A program made the position numbers and the translations under genes. The notes below the pieces were generated by a model. It was not told the DNA's origin. It searched no databases and saw nothing but the letters and a program-made list of their open reading frames with translations. Positions 1 through 9,505 of a stretch of DNA of 16,748 nucleotides are shown here, in pieces (positions within the stretch are counted from its first letter, which is position 1; each line of letters starts with the position of its first letter). This stretch comes from an uncultured Coriobacteriia bacterium (GTDB lineage Bacteria > Actinomycetota > Coriobacteriia > Coriobacteriales > QAMH01): the NCBI GenBank assembly GCA_902478425.1, contig CABSKV010000027.1, positions 1 to 16,748 on the forward strand, given 5' to 3'.

Positions 1-296
1 GGGTAGTACTGCGAAGAGCTGCCGGTGAACTCGAAGTCGTCCTCGTAGCCGGCGAGCATACGCGCTTGCTCATAGAAGACATCGGTGACGCTCGCGTTTT
101 GCGCGTAGCGTGCGCGGGCGAGCTGACGGGCCTCGCGGATGGCATCTGGCACGAAGCTCTTGAGCTGGGCACCCGTCATGATGATGGGTTGGTCTTGGTA
201 GACGGTCTTGCTGAAGGCGGCGTTGGAGCGCAGGCGCTGGGAGAGCTGAGCGCGCAGCTCCTCGACGCTCAGTTGCTGCGCCGTGCGTTGTGCCAT
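1..296 (-). CDS. Partial hypothetical protein, possibly TerB N-terminal domain type
   Basis: This is the first 98 codons of a gene that runs off the left edge. The start is the ATG at 296-294, preceded by a strong ribosome binding site (AAGGAGG on the minus strand, about 303-309) at good spacing, and the frame stays open to the window edge. The visible protein begins MAQRTAQQLSVEELRAQL and is hydrophilic and helical. It has no signal peptide or membrane segment, and ends in an acidic-aromatic stretch (YEDDFEFTGSSSQYY). That stretch and the preceding FYEQARMLAGYED resemble, from memory, proteins labelled TerB-N domain, which have unknown or tellurite-linked roles. That assignment is weak; the existence of the gene is well supported. 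It is transcribed away from the Fic islet and carB region. Confidence 0.72.
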   Translation of the reverse strand, partial: MAQRTAQQLSVEELRAQLSQRLRSNAAFSKTVYQDQPIIMTGAQLKSFVPDAIREARQLARARYAQNASVTDVFYEQARMLAGYEDDFEFTGSSSQYY

Positions 297-342
297 GCTC
301 GCCTCCTTCGCGTGCCGCTGGGCCACCGATATACGAGCTTAG

Positions 343-348
343 AGTATA
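343..348 (-). promoter_or_regulatory. Candidate -10 box for the left-edge gene
   Basis: Read on the minus strand this is TATACT, five of six matches to TATAAT. It would start transcription near 336, giving a leader of about 40 nt before the ATG at 296. No convincing -35 box lies 17 nt upstream, where TAGAAC occurs. Confidence 0.4.
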
Positions 349-378
349 CACGAAAGCGAACAAGTGTTCTATTGAGAA

Positions 379-429
379 TGACCAAGATATGAGACAGTGT
401 GCCTGAGTCGTTGTCTCAAATCTTGGTCA
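379..429. repeat. Inverted repeat (18-bp arms) containing TGAGACA/TGTCTCA
   Basis: Arms 379-396 and 412-429 are complementary at 17 of 18 positions around a 15-nt loop. The inner part reads TGAGACA-N15-TGTCTCA, matching an element at 15760-15788. It could be a transcription terminator, for instance for carB before the Fic islet was inserted, but neither side has a clear T-tract. It lies upstream of the left-edge gene and outside any credible coding frame. Confidence 0.6.
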
Positions 430-440
430 AAACCGTAGGA

Positions 441-473
441 AGGGGGCAGAAGCCATCTGGACTCCTGCCCCCT
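441..473. repeat. GC-rich hairpin, possible old terminator
   Basis: AGGGGGCAG (441-449) pairs perfectly with CTGCCCCCT (465-473) over a 15-nt loop. On the minus strand the stem is followed by a short T run (429-432 complement), so it could terminate minus-strand transcription arriving from the carB side. The rest of the gap, 474-577, shows nothing I can name. Confidence 0.35.
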
Positions 474-577
474 ACCCAATGCCGGTGCAACTCAATGCTC
501 CTAGAGGATATCAGCCGTGCATTACGGGGAGATGGCGGGCGGGATACCGCAGCGTGGCAATTGGCGGGAGCCCTCTA

Positions 578-606
578 CGAATCCTACAAAATCGTGGCAT
601 GGATGT
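578..606. repeat. Direct repeat copy of the carB 3' end (candidate att site)
   Basis: These 29 nt match 1862-1890 at 28 of 29 positions. Read on the minus strand they encode the last residues of CarB (IHATIL and a stop codon at 584-586), plus 6 nt beyond the stop. The single difference (A599 versus G1883) is a synonymous His codon change, CAT versus CAC. No carB body lies next to this copy, so it is an orphan gene end. It marks the distal border of the segment containing the fic gene. Confidence 0.8.
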
Positions 607-649
607 GGGATATGCAGGGGAAATGGCGAATATCCGCCGTGCGCAAGGG

Positions 650-655
650 TATAAT
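650..655 (+). promoter_or_regulatory. Candidate -10 box of fic
   Basis: A perfect TATAAT lies 59 nt before the preferred fic start, inside the islet just beyond the direct repeat. The -35 position has no good match (CGAATA at 627-632). Transcription would begin near 662, where a GGAGG-preceded ATG opens a 12-codon frame ending at 700. Confidence 0.5.
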
Positions 656-713
656 GGAGGCATGATTTTGCGGAAGAGGCGCGATGCGCGCCGCGACTAA
701 TCCTGAAGGCGGC

Positions 714-1808
714 ATGACCGACGAATCCATGAAACCCTGGGCTCTCGAGCTCGAGGAGTACATTCGCGAAGGCGAGCCCAATCGCGTTCAGAAGAGCAGG
801 AACTGGGCGACTGCCATCGGCCTTCAGGCGGTCGATGGGCTGACCCCTTCGCGATACCTGCTCGACACCGCAAAGGAGCATATCGAGGGCAAGCTCACCA
901 TCGGTGAGGTCCAGGAGCTTATCGGGTCGTATTACGATCGGCGCAACGAGCGAACCGAAGACGAGCTGCAGAGCGAGGAAGCCGACATCGTATCCTCGCG
1001 TATTGCCGAGATACTCGGCGAACGCGCTTTTTCGTTCTCTCCGGCGACGCGTCGGTCAACTCACGGACGATTGTTCAAAGGCCTGATAAAGGATGCGGGT
1101 ACGTGCCGGACGTACAACATCTCCAAGAAGGAGTGGGTGCTCAAGGGCGACACGGTGCTGTATGCACCCTGGGAGCTCATCGCAGAAACGCTCGATTACG
1201 ATTTTGACCGGGAGGCTGGCTTTTCGTTCGAGGGAATGTCGCGGGACGAGATCGCGAAGCATGTCGCCGCGTTCACGGCGGGCGTGTGGCAGGTTCATCC
1301 CTTCGGCGAGGGAAACACGCGCACGACGGCGGTGTTCATCATCAAGTACCTCAACTCGCTCGGAATCGACGTGGACAACAAGCCCTTCGAGGAGAACTCC
1401 TGGTATTTCAGGAATGCATTGGTGAGGGCGAACTATAACGATGCGCCAAGCGGGGTCCATGAGACCACCGAGTTTCTCGAGCGCTTCTTCGAGAATGCGT
1501 TGCTCGGAGGCAGCAACCAGCTCAAGAACCGATACGCACATGTCGACTGGATTGATGGGGACGAAGATTCAACTGCGACCCAGCAAGTTACCCAGCAAGT
1601 CACCCAGCAAGTCGAGCGGCTTCTTTTCGCTTTGGGCGAAGATGAGATGAGCCTGAGGGAAATAATGGAGCAGCTTGAGCTGTCTGATCGTAATAATGTC
1701 ATGAAGAACTACATCAATCCAGCTCTCGAGCTCGGTCTAATCGAGCGCACCGTTCCGGACAAGCCAAACAGCAGATTCCAGAAGTACCGAAAAGCGAAGC
1801 ACCGGTAA
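714..1808 (+). CDS. fic: Fic-family AMP-transferase with VbhA-like N-terminal domain and C-terminal winged helix
   Basis: The product (364 aa) belongs to the Fic family, which transfers AMP or a related group onto target proteins and often works as a toxin-antitoxin enzyme. Residues 24-74 resemble the VbhA antitoxin fold (AVDGLTPS then EGKLTIGEV), here fused in cis. The Fic core carries HPFGEGNTR at 195-203; the second arginine of the classical HxFx(D/E)GN(G/K)RxxR motif is Ala206. Residues 289-300 are three tandem TQQV units, a linker to a winged-helix-like tail (301-364) that may bind DNA and autoregulate. Two starts are possible: ATG 714 (GAAGG upstream, and where the recognisable family sequence begins) and the in-frame ATG 684 (GGAAGAGG upstream). 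The gene is the sole occupant of an islet at the carB 3' end. The fold is secure, the target unknown. Confidence 0.9.
   Translation: MTDESMKPWALELEEYIREGEPNRVQKSRNWATAIGLQAVDGLTPSRYLLDTAKEHIEGKLTIGEVQELIGSYYDRRNERTEDELQSEEADIVSSRIAEILGERAFSFSPATRRSTHGRLFKGLIKDAGTCRTYNISKKEWVLKGDTVLYAPWELIAETLDYDFDREAGFSFEGMSRDEIAKHVAAFTAGVWQVHPFGEGNTRTTAVFIIKYLNSLGIDVDNKPFEENSWYFRNALVRANYNDAPSGVHETTEFLERFFENALLGGSNQLKNRYAHVDWIDGDEDSTATQQVTQQVTQQVERLLFALGEDEMSLREIMEQLELSDRNNVMKNYINPALELGLIERTVPDKPNSRFQKYRKAKHR
1578..1613 (+). repeat. Three tandem 12-bp units inside fic (TQQV linker)
   Basis: ACCCAGCAAGTT followed by two copies of ACCCAGCAAGTC encode TQQV three times. Such in-frame units can expand or contract by slippage without breaking the frame, changing the linker length between the Fic core and the winged helix. 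Confidence 0.85.
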
Positions 1809-1812
1809 AACG

Positions 1813-1849
1813 AAACGGGGCGGACACGGTTATCGCGTCCGCCCCGTTT
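1813..1849. terminator. Bidirectional terminator hairpin between fic and carB
   Basis: Arms 1813-1828 and 1834-1849 (AAACGGGGCGGAC and its complement) pair at 15 of 16 positions over a 5-nt loop. The hairpin begins 5 nt after the fic stop and lies 18 nt beyond the carB stop. Both strands end in a short TTT, so it can serve both convergent genes. It sits inside the islet, so carB would now use a terminator brought in by the insert. Confidence 0.8.
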
Positions 1850-1867
1850 GCCGTGCTGTCCCGAATC

Positions 1868-5098
<3,231 letters not shown>

Positions 5099-5206
5099 GG
5101 GAATCGCCTTTCTGCGAGAGCCTACAATCTTAGATATGATACCGCGCGCGCATGCCCTCGAATCGCACAATCCGCTGATGCGTTTTGCGCATCGGGGGAC
5201 GGGCGA

Positions 5207-5336
5207 ATGAGACGTTGTCTCACCGAGTGCACAAGACAAGAGTCGCCGGGGCGGAATTGTCTGGTCTCGATACACCCCGGGACCAGACAATTCCGCCCCG
5301 GCGACTCTTGTCTTGCCCCGACGGCGTCCGTCTCAT
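5207..5336. repeat. Nested palindromic element with a perfect 35-bp inverted repeat
   Basis: Arms 5232-5266 and 5281-5315 are complementary at all 35 positions over a 14-nt loop; allowing one G-U pair the stem extends three more pairs inward. Outside it an 8-bp inverted repeat, ATGAGACG (5207-5214) and CGTCTCAT (5329-5336), frames the whole. TGAGAC-GTT-GTCTCA (5208-5222) forms a further small hairpin. It lies between the divergent carB and C1 cassette promoters, so it is not an obvious terminator for either. A MITE-like element, a REP-type repeat or an insulator are all possible. Confidence 0.75.
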
Positions 5337-5351
5337 CCCGGCAGCAACTGC

Positions 5352-5360
5352 TGATATACT
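5352..5360 (+). promoter_or_regulatory. Extended -10 promoter of the C1 cassette
   Basis: TGATATACT is an extended -10 (TGn plus TATACT, five of six matches). Transcription would begin near 5367, giving a 34-nt leader with AGGGGG before the GTG at 5401. No good -35 is seen, as expected for an extended -10 promoter. Confidence 0.5.
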
Positions 5361-5400
5361 TCTCGCATATCGGAGAACGAGGGCTACAAGGGGGATCTCC

Positions 5401-7056
5401 GTGGAAAACAGGTTTCGAGAGGCGCTTGAGAGAGGCGAGTTCGTCGTCACCTGCGAGATGATTCCGGGGCGCGGCGCCTTCGAGGCGTACCAGGAAGCCG
5501 ACCACCTCAAGATGCGGTCCATCTACGAGACCGGCCTCGTGCACGCCATCTCGATCACCGACTGCCCGAGCGGCAATCCCGCCATCAGCCCGCCGACCGT
5601 GGCGCGTCGCTTCAAACGTGAGGGCATTCCCTCGATCATCCACTACACCTGCAAGGACCGCTCACGCAACATGATGCAAGGCGAGCTCTACGCGATGCAG
5701 CTGCGCGGGCTGGAAAACCTCCTCATCATGTCCGGCGATTACCAGGCCTCGGGTTTCGAGGGAGCGGGGCGTCCCGACTTCGACCTCGACCCCGCCAACG
5801 CGCTGCGGCTCGTGAGCGCGATGAACGAGGGCCTCGTCTATCACGGCAAGAACGGCGACGTGCGTGAAACGCCCGCGCACTTCTTTCCCGGTGCCGTCGT
5901 CAATCCGTACAAGTACCGCGAGGGCGAGAGCATCCCGCAGTACCTCAAGCTGGAAAAGAAGCTCATCTGCGGCGCGAAGTTCATCATCCAGCAGCTCGGC
6001 TTCGACGCGCGCAAGATGCAAGAGCAGCTCTTCTACGCCGAGGAACGTGGCTACGACGTGCCCATGATCGCCAACATCTTCATGCTCACCAAGATATCCG
6101 CGCAGCTCATGCGCAACGGAACGATTGCCGGCTGCCATGTCTCGGACGCGCTCATGGCCGAGCTCGAGGAAGAGGCCGCCATCAACGCGAGCACCCCCGG
6201 CTACGCGCGTGCCAAGCGCATCGAGCGCGCCGCCAAGCAGATCGCCGTCGCGCGCGGGCTGGGCTATGCCGGCGTTCACATCGGCGGCGTGGGGCTGGAC
6301 GCGCAAAGCGTGCGCGACGTGCTCGACCAGGCGCGAAGCTTCGATGCCGAGTGGCGCAGGTACGCCCGCGAGCTCTCGTACGCACCAGCCGACGGCTTCT
6401 ATGTCTACAAGCCCGAGCTTGACGAGAGCGGCACGCCCACCGGCCTCAACACACGCGAGCACGCGCCGCTTGACGAGGACATCTCAGGGCGCAAGCTCTT
6501 CGGTGGCTATCGCAGCTCGCGCTTGTTTCACAAGCTCGCGCTCACGCAGGTCTACGACGACGAGGGCAATATCGTCGAGCGAAAGGGCCTCAACGGGCTG
6601 CTCGCCTGGAACATGGACCGGCTGGACCGCAAGAAGGGCGTCAACCGCTCGCATGGCTTCGAGCACGTGAGCAAGACCTTCCTCTACGGCTGCATCGATT
6701 GCGGCGACTGCGGTTTGGAGTCCGTGGCCTACAGCTGCCCGATGGCGATGTGCCCCAAGAGCGAGCGCAACGGCCCGTGCGGTGGCAGTATGGACGGCTA
6801 CTGCGAGGTCTATCCTCCCACGAAGGAGGGCGGAACGCGCTTTTGCGTGCACTACATGGCGTACCATCGTCTCAAGCGCGCCGGCAAGCTCGGCGAATAC
6901 ACGAGCTACATCACGCCGCCCAACGACTGGACCTACTGGCAGCGCAGCGCCTGGAGCAACTACACGCATGGGCGCGACAACTGCGCCAAGCGCATCCCCA
7001 TCGACATCGGTTTCGACGGCAGTCCGGGCGGCTTGCCGAAAGACGAATCGGAATAG
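5401..7056 (+). CDS. metF: Methylenetetrahydrofolate reductase fused to a MetV-type cysteine-rich domain
   Basis: It reduces 5,10-methylene-tetrahydrofolate to 5-methyl-tetrahydrofolate. The product is 551 aa, roughly twice a plain bacterial MetF. The N-terminal half is the MTHFR barrel, with candidate catalytic residues Glu19 (TCEMIP), Asp113 (IMSGDYQ) and Gln197 or Gln198 (FIIQQLGFD). The C-terminal part (about 425-551) is the MetV/MTHFR_C type, with cysteines at 431, 434, 437, 446, 451, 460, 468 and 482, a likely iron-sulfur or metal site. In several acetogens MetV is a separate subunit partnering MetF; here both are one chain. The start is GTG 5401 with AGGGGGAT upstream; an upstream ATG would force translation through the 35-bp palindrome and is unlikely. 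It opens a cassette with fhs, fchA and folD. The electron donor cannot be read from sequence. Confidence 0.88.
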   Translation: MENRFREALERGEFVVTCEMIPGRGAFEAYQEADHLKMRSIYETGLVHAISITDCPSGNPAISPPTVARRFKREGIPSIIHYTCKDRSRNMMQGELYAMQLRGLENLLIMSGDYQASGFEGAGRPDFDLDPANALRLVSAMNEGLVYHGKNGDVRETPAHFFPGAVVNPYKYREGESIPQYLKLEKKLICGAKFIIQQLGFDARKMQEQLFYAEERGYDVPMIANIFMLTKISAQLMRNGTIAGCHVSDALMAELEEEAAINASTPGYARAKRIERAAKQIAVARGLGYAGVHIGGVGLDAQSVRDVLDQARSFDAEWRRYARELSYAPADGFYVYKPELDESGTPTGLNTREHAPLDEDISGRKLFGGYRSSRLFHKLALTQVYDDEGNIVERKGLNGLLAWNMDRLDRKKGVNRSHGFEHVSKTFLYGCIDCGDCGLESVAYSCPMAMCPKSERNGPCGGSMDGYCEVYPPTKEGGTRFCVHYMAYHRLKRAGKLGEYTSYITPPNDWTYWQRSAWSNYTHGRDNCAKRIPIDIGFDGSPGGLPKDESE

Positions 7057-7062
7057 CAACGC

Positions 7063-7079
7063 CCCGGCATTTTGCCGGG
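7063..7079. other. Short hairpin after metF
   Basis: CCCGGCA and TGCCGGG pair over TTT, 6 nt beyond the metF stop. It is followed by A residues rather than T on the plus strand, so it is at best a weak attenuator between metF and fhs, or mRNA end protection. Confidence 0.4.
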
Positions 7080-7110
7080 AAAAACACGTATCATCTGTGC
7101 AGAATGTCTG

Positions 7111-7175
7111 TTGCGTCGCCCACGTGCGCGACGCAAGATAGGAAACGCGCGAACGCTGCCGCAAGGCGGGTCGCG
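7111..7175 (+). other. Structured leader upstream of fhs (two hairpins)
   Basis: TTGCGTCGC (7111-7119) pairs perfectly with GCGACGCAA (7128-7136). A second stem CTGCC/GGCGG (7156-7160 with 7165-7169) carries a GCAA tetraloop and may be closed by CGCG at 7146-7149 and 7172-7175. The ribosome binding site AAGGAG (7184-7189) follows directly. A cis-regulatory role is possible, but it matches no riboswitch I can name. Confidence 0.35.
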
Positions 7176-7195
7176 ACGAGGAGAAGGAGAGGCAC

Positions 7196-8872
7196 ATGCC
7201 ATCTGACATCGAAATCGCGCAGGCTTGCGAGATGGAGCCCATCGTCGAGGTCGCCGCGCAGGCGGGCATCGACGAGAAGTACCTCGAGCCCTACGGCAAG
7301 TACATGGCCAAGGTTGACAACATCTCGGTGCTCAAGGACTACGCCGACAAGCCGGACGGCAAGCTCATCCTCGTGACGGCCATCACGCCGACGCCGGCGG
7401 GCGAGGGCAAGACCACCACGTCCGTGGGCCTGGCCGACGGCATGCGCCAGATCGGCGAGGACGTGATCGTCGCGCTGCGCGAGCCCTCCCTGGGGCCCGT
7501 CTTCGGCATCAAGGGCGGAGCTGCCGGTGGCGGCTATGCGCAGGTCGTGCCGATGGAGGACATCAACCTGCACTTCACCGGCGACTTCCATGCCATCGGT
7601 GCTGCCAACAACCTGCTCGCGGCCATGCTCGACAACCATATCCAGCAGGGCAACGAGCTCAATATCAACCCCAAGTCCATCACCTGGAAGCGCGCCGTCG
7701 ACATGAACGACCGCCAGCTGCGCCACATCGTGGACGGCCTGGGCGGCGAGAAGCAGGGCGTGCCGCGCGAGGACGGCTTCCAGATCACGGTCGCCTCCGA
7801 GATCATGGCGATCTTCTGCCTGGCCACCGACATCGACGATCTCAAGGCGCGCCTGGCCCGCATCGTCGTGGGCTACACCTACGATGGCAAGCCCGTCACG
7901 GCTGCCGACCTCAAGGCCGTGGGCGCCATGGCCGCGCTGCTCAAGGACGCGCTCAAGCCCAACCTCGTGCAGACGCTCGAGCACACCCCGGCGCTCGTGC
8001 ATGGTGGCCCGTTCGCGAACATCGCGCACGGCTGCAACTCGGTCATCGCCACGACCACGGCGCTCAAGCTCGCAAACTACGTCGTGACCGAGGCCGGCTT
8101 CGGCGCCGACCTGGGTGCCGAGAAGTTCCTCGACCTCAAGTGCCGCTTCGCCGGCGTGTCGCCTTCGGCCGTCGTCGTGGTCGCCACGGTGCGCGCGCTC
8201 AAGATGCACGGTGGCCTGGCCAAGGACGAGCTCGGCACCGAGGATCTCGAGGCGCTCGAGCGTGGCCTTCCCAACCTGCTGCAGCACGTGAGCAACATCC
8301 AGGACGTCTACAGCCTGCCGGTCGTCGTGGCCATCAACGCCTTCCCGACCGACACGCCCGCCGAGCTCGCGCTCGTCGAGGAGAAGTGCGCGGAGCTGGG
8401 CGTCAACGCGATGCTCTCCGAGCACTGGGCCAAGGGCGGCGCCGGTGCCATCGACCTGGCGCATGCCGTGGTCGATGCCTGCGAGATTCCCTCGCAGATG
8501 ACCTATTCCTACGAGCTCGAGGGCACGTCCATCGAGGACAAGCTCGATGCGGTTGCGCGCAAGGTCTACCACGCCGACGGCGTCGACTTCGTGGAGAACG
8601 CCCCGGCCCAGCTCAAGGTGCTCAAGGAGCAGGGCTTCGGCGACCTGCCGGTGTGCGTGGCCAAGACGCAGTACTCGTTCAGCGACAACCCGGCCCTGCT
8701 GGGTGCGCCGCGCGACTTCCGCATCTCGGTGCGCAACCTCACCGTGTCTGCGGGCGCGGGCTTCATCGTGGCGCTGACCGGTGACATCATGACGATGCCG
8801 GGCCTGTCGAAGGTGCCGAGCGCCGAGAAGATCGATGTCGATAGCGATGGAAAGATCACGGGGTTGTTCTAG
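7196..8872 (+). CDS. fhs: Formate-tetrahydrofolate ligase
   Basis: This enzyme joins formate to tetrahydrofolate with ATP, giving 10-formyl-THF, the entry step of the methyl branch and of formate assimilation. The protein has 558 aa, the usual family length. The nucleotide loop TPAGEGKTTT lies at 66-75, followed by the strongly conserved EPSLGPVFGIKGGAAGGG and FTGDFHAIGAANNLL stretches. The start ATG 7196 has an excellent AAGGAG 6 nt upstream. The stop codon abuts the fchA start without any gap, so the two are cotranslated. The 139-nt gap from metF may hold its own control region. Confidence 0.97.
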   Translation: MPSDIEIAQACEMEPIVEVAAQAGIDEKYLEPYGKYMAKVDNISVLKDYADKPDGKLILVTAITPTPAGEGKTTTSVGLADGMRQIGEDVIVALREPSLGPVFGIKGGAAGGGYAQVVPMEDINLHFTGDFHAIGAANNLLAAMLDNHIQQGNELNINPKSITWKRAVDMNDRQLRHIVDGLGGEKQGVPREDGFQITVASEIMAIFCLATDIDDLKARLARIVVGYTYDGKPVTAADLKAVGAMAALLKDALKPNLVQTLEHTPALVHGGPFANIAHGCNSVIATTTALKLANYVVTEAGFGADLGAEKFLDLKCRFAGVSPSAVVVVATVRALKMHGGLAKDELGTEDLEALERGLPNLLQHVSNIQDVYSLPVVVAINAFPTDTPAELALVEEKCAELGVNAMLSEHWAKGGAGAIDLAHAVVDACEIPSQMTYSYELEGTSIEDKLDAVARKVYHADGVDFVENAPAQLKVLKEQGFGDLPVCVAKTQYSFSDNPALLGAPRDFRISVRNLTVSAGAGFIVALTGDIMTMPGLSKVPSAEKIDVDSDGKITGLF

Positions 8873-9505
8873 ATGACGAAGAGCATCGAGCTGAGCTGCG
8901 AGGAGTTCGTCGAGGCGCTGTCCTCGAAGGCACCGGCCCCCGGTGGTGGGGGAGCGGCCGCGCTCGTGGGCGCCGTCGGCGCGGGGCTGGGCCATATGGT
9001 GGGTGCGCTCACCGTGGGCAAGCCCAAGTACGCCGATGTGGAGCCCGAGCTGCTCGAGCTCATGCTCGATGCCGATGGCGTGCGAGCGCAGCTGCTCGCG
9101 CTCGTGGAGGCGGACGCCGAGGCGTTCGTGCCGCTTTCGGCTGCCTACGGGCTGCCGAGCAATACCGACGAGGAGAAGGCGCACAAGGCGCAGGTCCTGG
9201 AGGAATGCCTGCGCGATGCCTGCTCGGTCCCGCTCGACATCATGCGTGGATGCACCCGCGCCATCGAGCTGTGCGAGCGCTTCGCCGCGCTGGGAAGCCC
9301 GCTCGTCGTCTCGGACGCGGGCTGCGGCGTCATCACCTGCAAGGCCGCGCTGCAGGCGGCCAGCCTCAACGTCTTCGTGAACACGCGGCTCATGAAGGAC
9401 CGCGTGCATGCCGAGGCCTGCGATGCGCAGGCCCGCGAGCTGCTTGACGAATATCTGCCGATGGCAGATGCCGTGTTTGCGAGCGTGGAGGAGCGATTGC
9501 GATGA
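8873..9505 (+). CDS. fchA: Methenyltetrahydrofolate cyclohydrolase (FTCD C-domain family)
   Basis: The protein (210 aa) belongs to the cyclodeaminase/cyclohydrolase family. Its N-terminal signature APAPGGGGAAALVGAVGAGL and LTVGKPKY are typical. As a stand-alone protein next to fhs and folD it is expected to interconvert 10-formyl-THF and 5,10-methenyl-THF. Its start directly follows the fhs stop, and its stop overlaps the folD start (ATGA at 9502-9505), so the three genes form a tight translational unit. Formimino-THF cyclodeaminase activity is a formal alternative, but no histidine or purine degradation gene is nearby. The degraded FolD active site downstream supports the cyclohydrolase role. 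Confidence 0.92.
   Translation: MTKSIELSCEEFVEALSSKAPAPGGGGAAALVGAVGAGLGHMVGALTVGKPKYADVEPELLELMLDADGVRAQLLALVEADAEAFVPLSAAYGLPSNTDEEKAHKAQVLEECLRDACSVPLDIMRGCTRAIELCERFAALGSPLVVSDAGCGVITCKAALQAASLNVFVNTRLMKDRVHAEACDAQARELLDEYLPMADAVFASVEERLR

Noticed and set aside
399..665. Plus-strand frame of 88 codons upstream of fic
   Set aside because: It starts inside an inverted repeat, lacks a ribosome binding site, runs through the carB-end repeat and resembles nothing known.
5185..5400. N-terminal extension of metF through the 35-bp palindrome
   Set aside because: The family sequence begins at GTG 5401, which has a good ribosome binding site, and the predicted promoter lies at 5352-5360, inside the extension.
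7057..7195. A tetrahydrofolate riboswitch before fhs
   Set aside because: The stems do not let me identify the conserved core of a known THF riboswitch; only a generic structured leader is reported.
7091..9409. Long minus-strand frame (772 codons) opposite fhs and fchA
   Set aside because: Antisense shadow with the same biased composition; fhs and fchA are certain and no ribosome binding site or family resemblance supports it.
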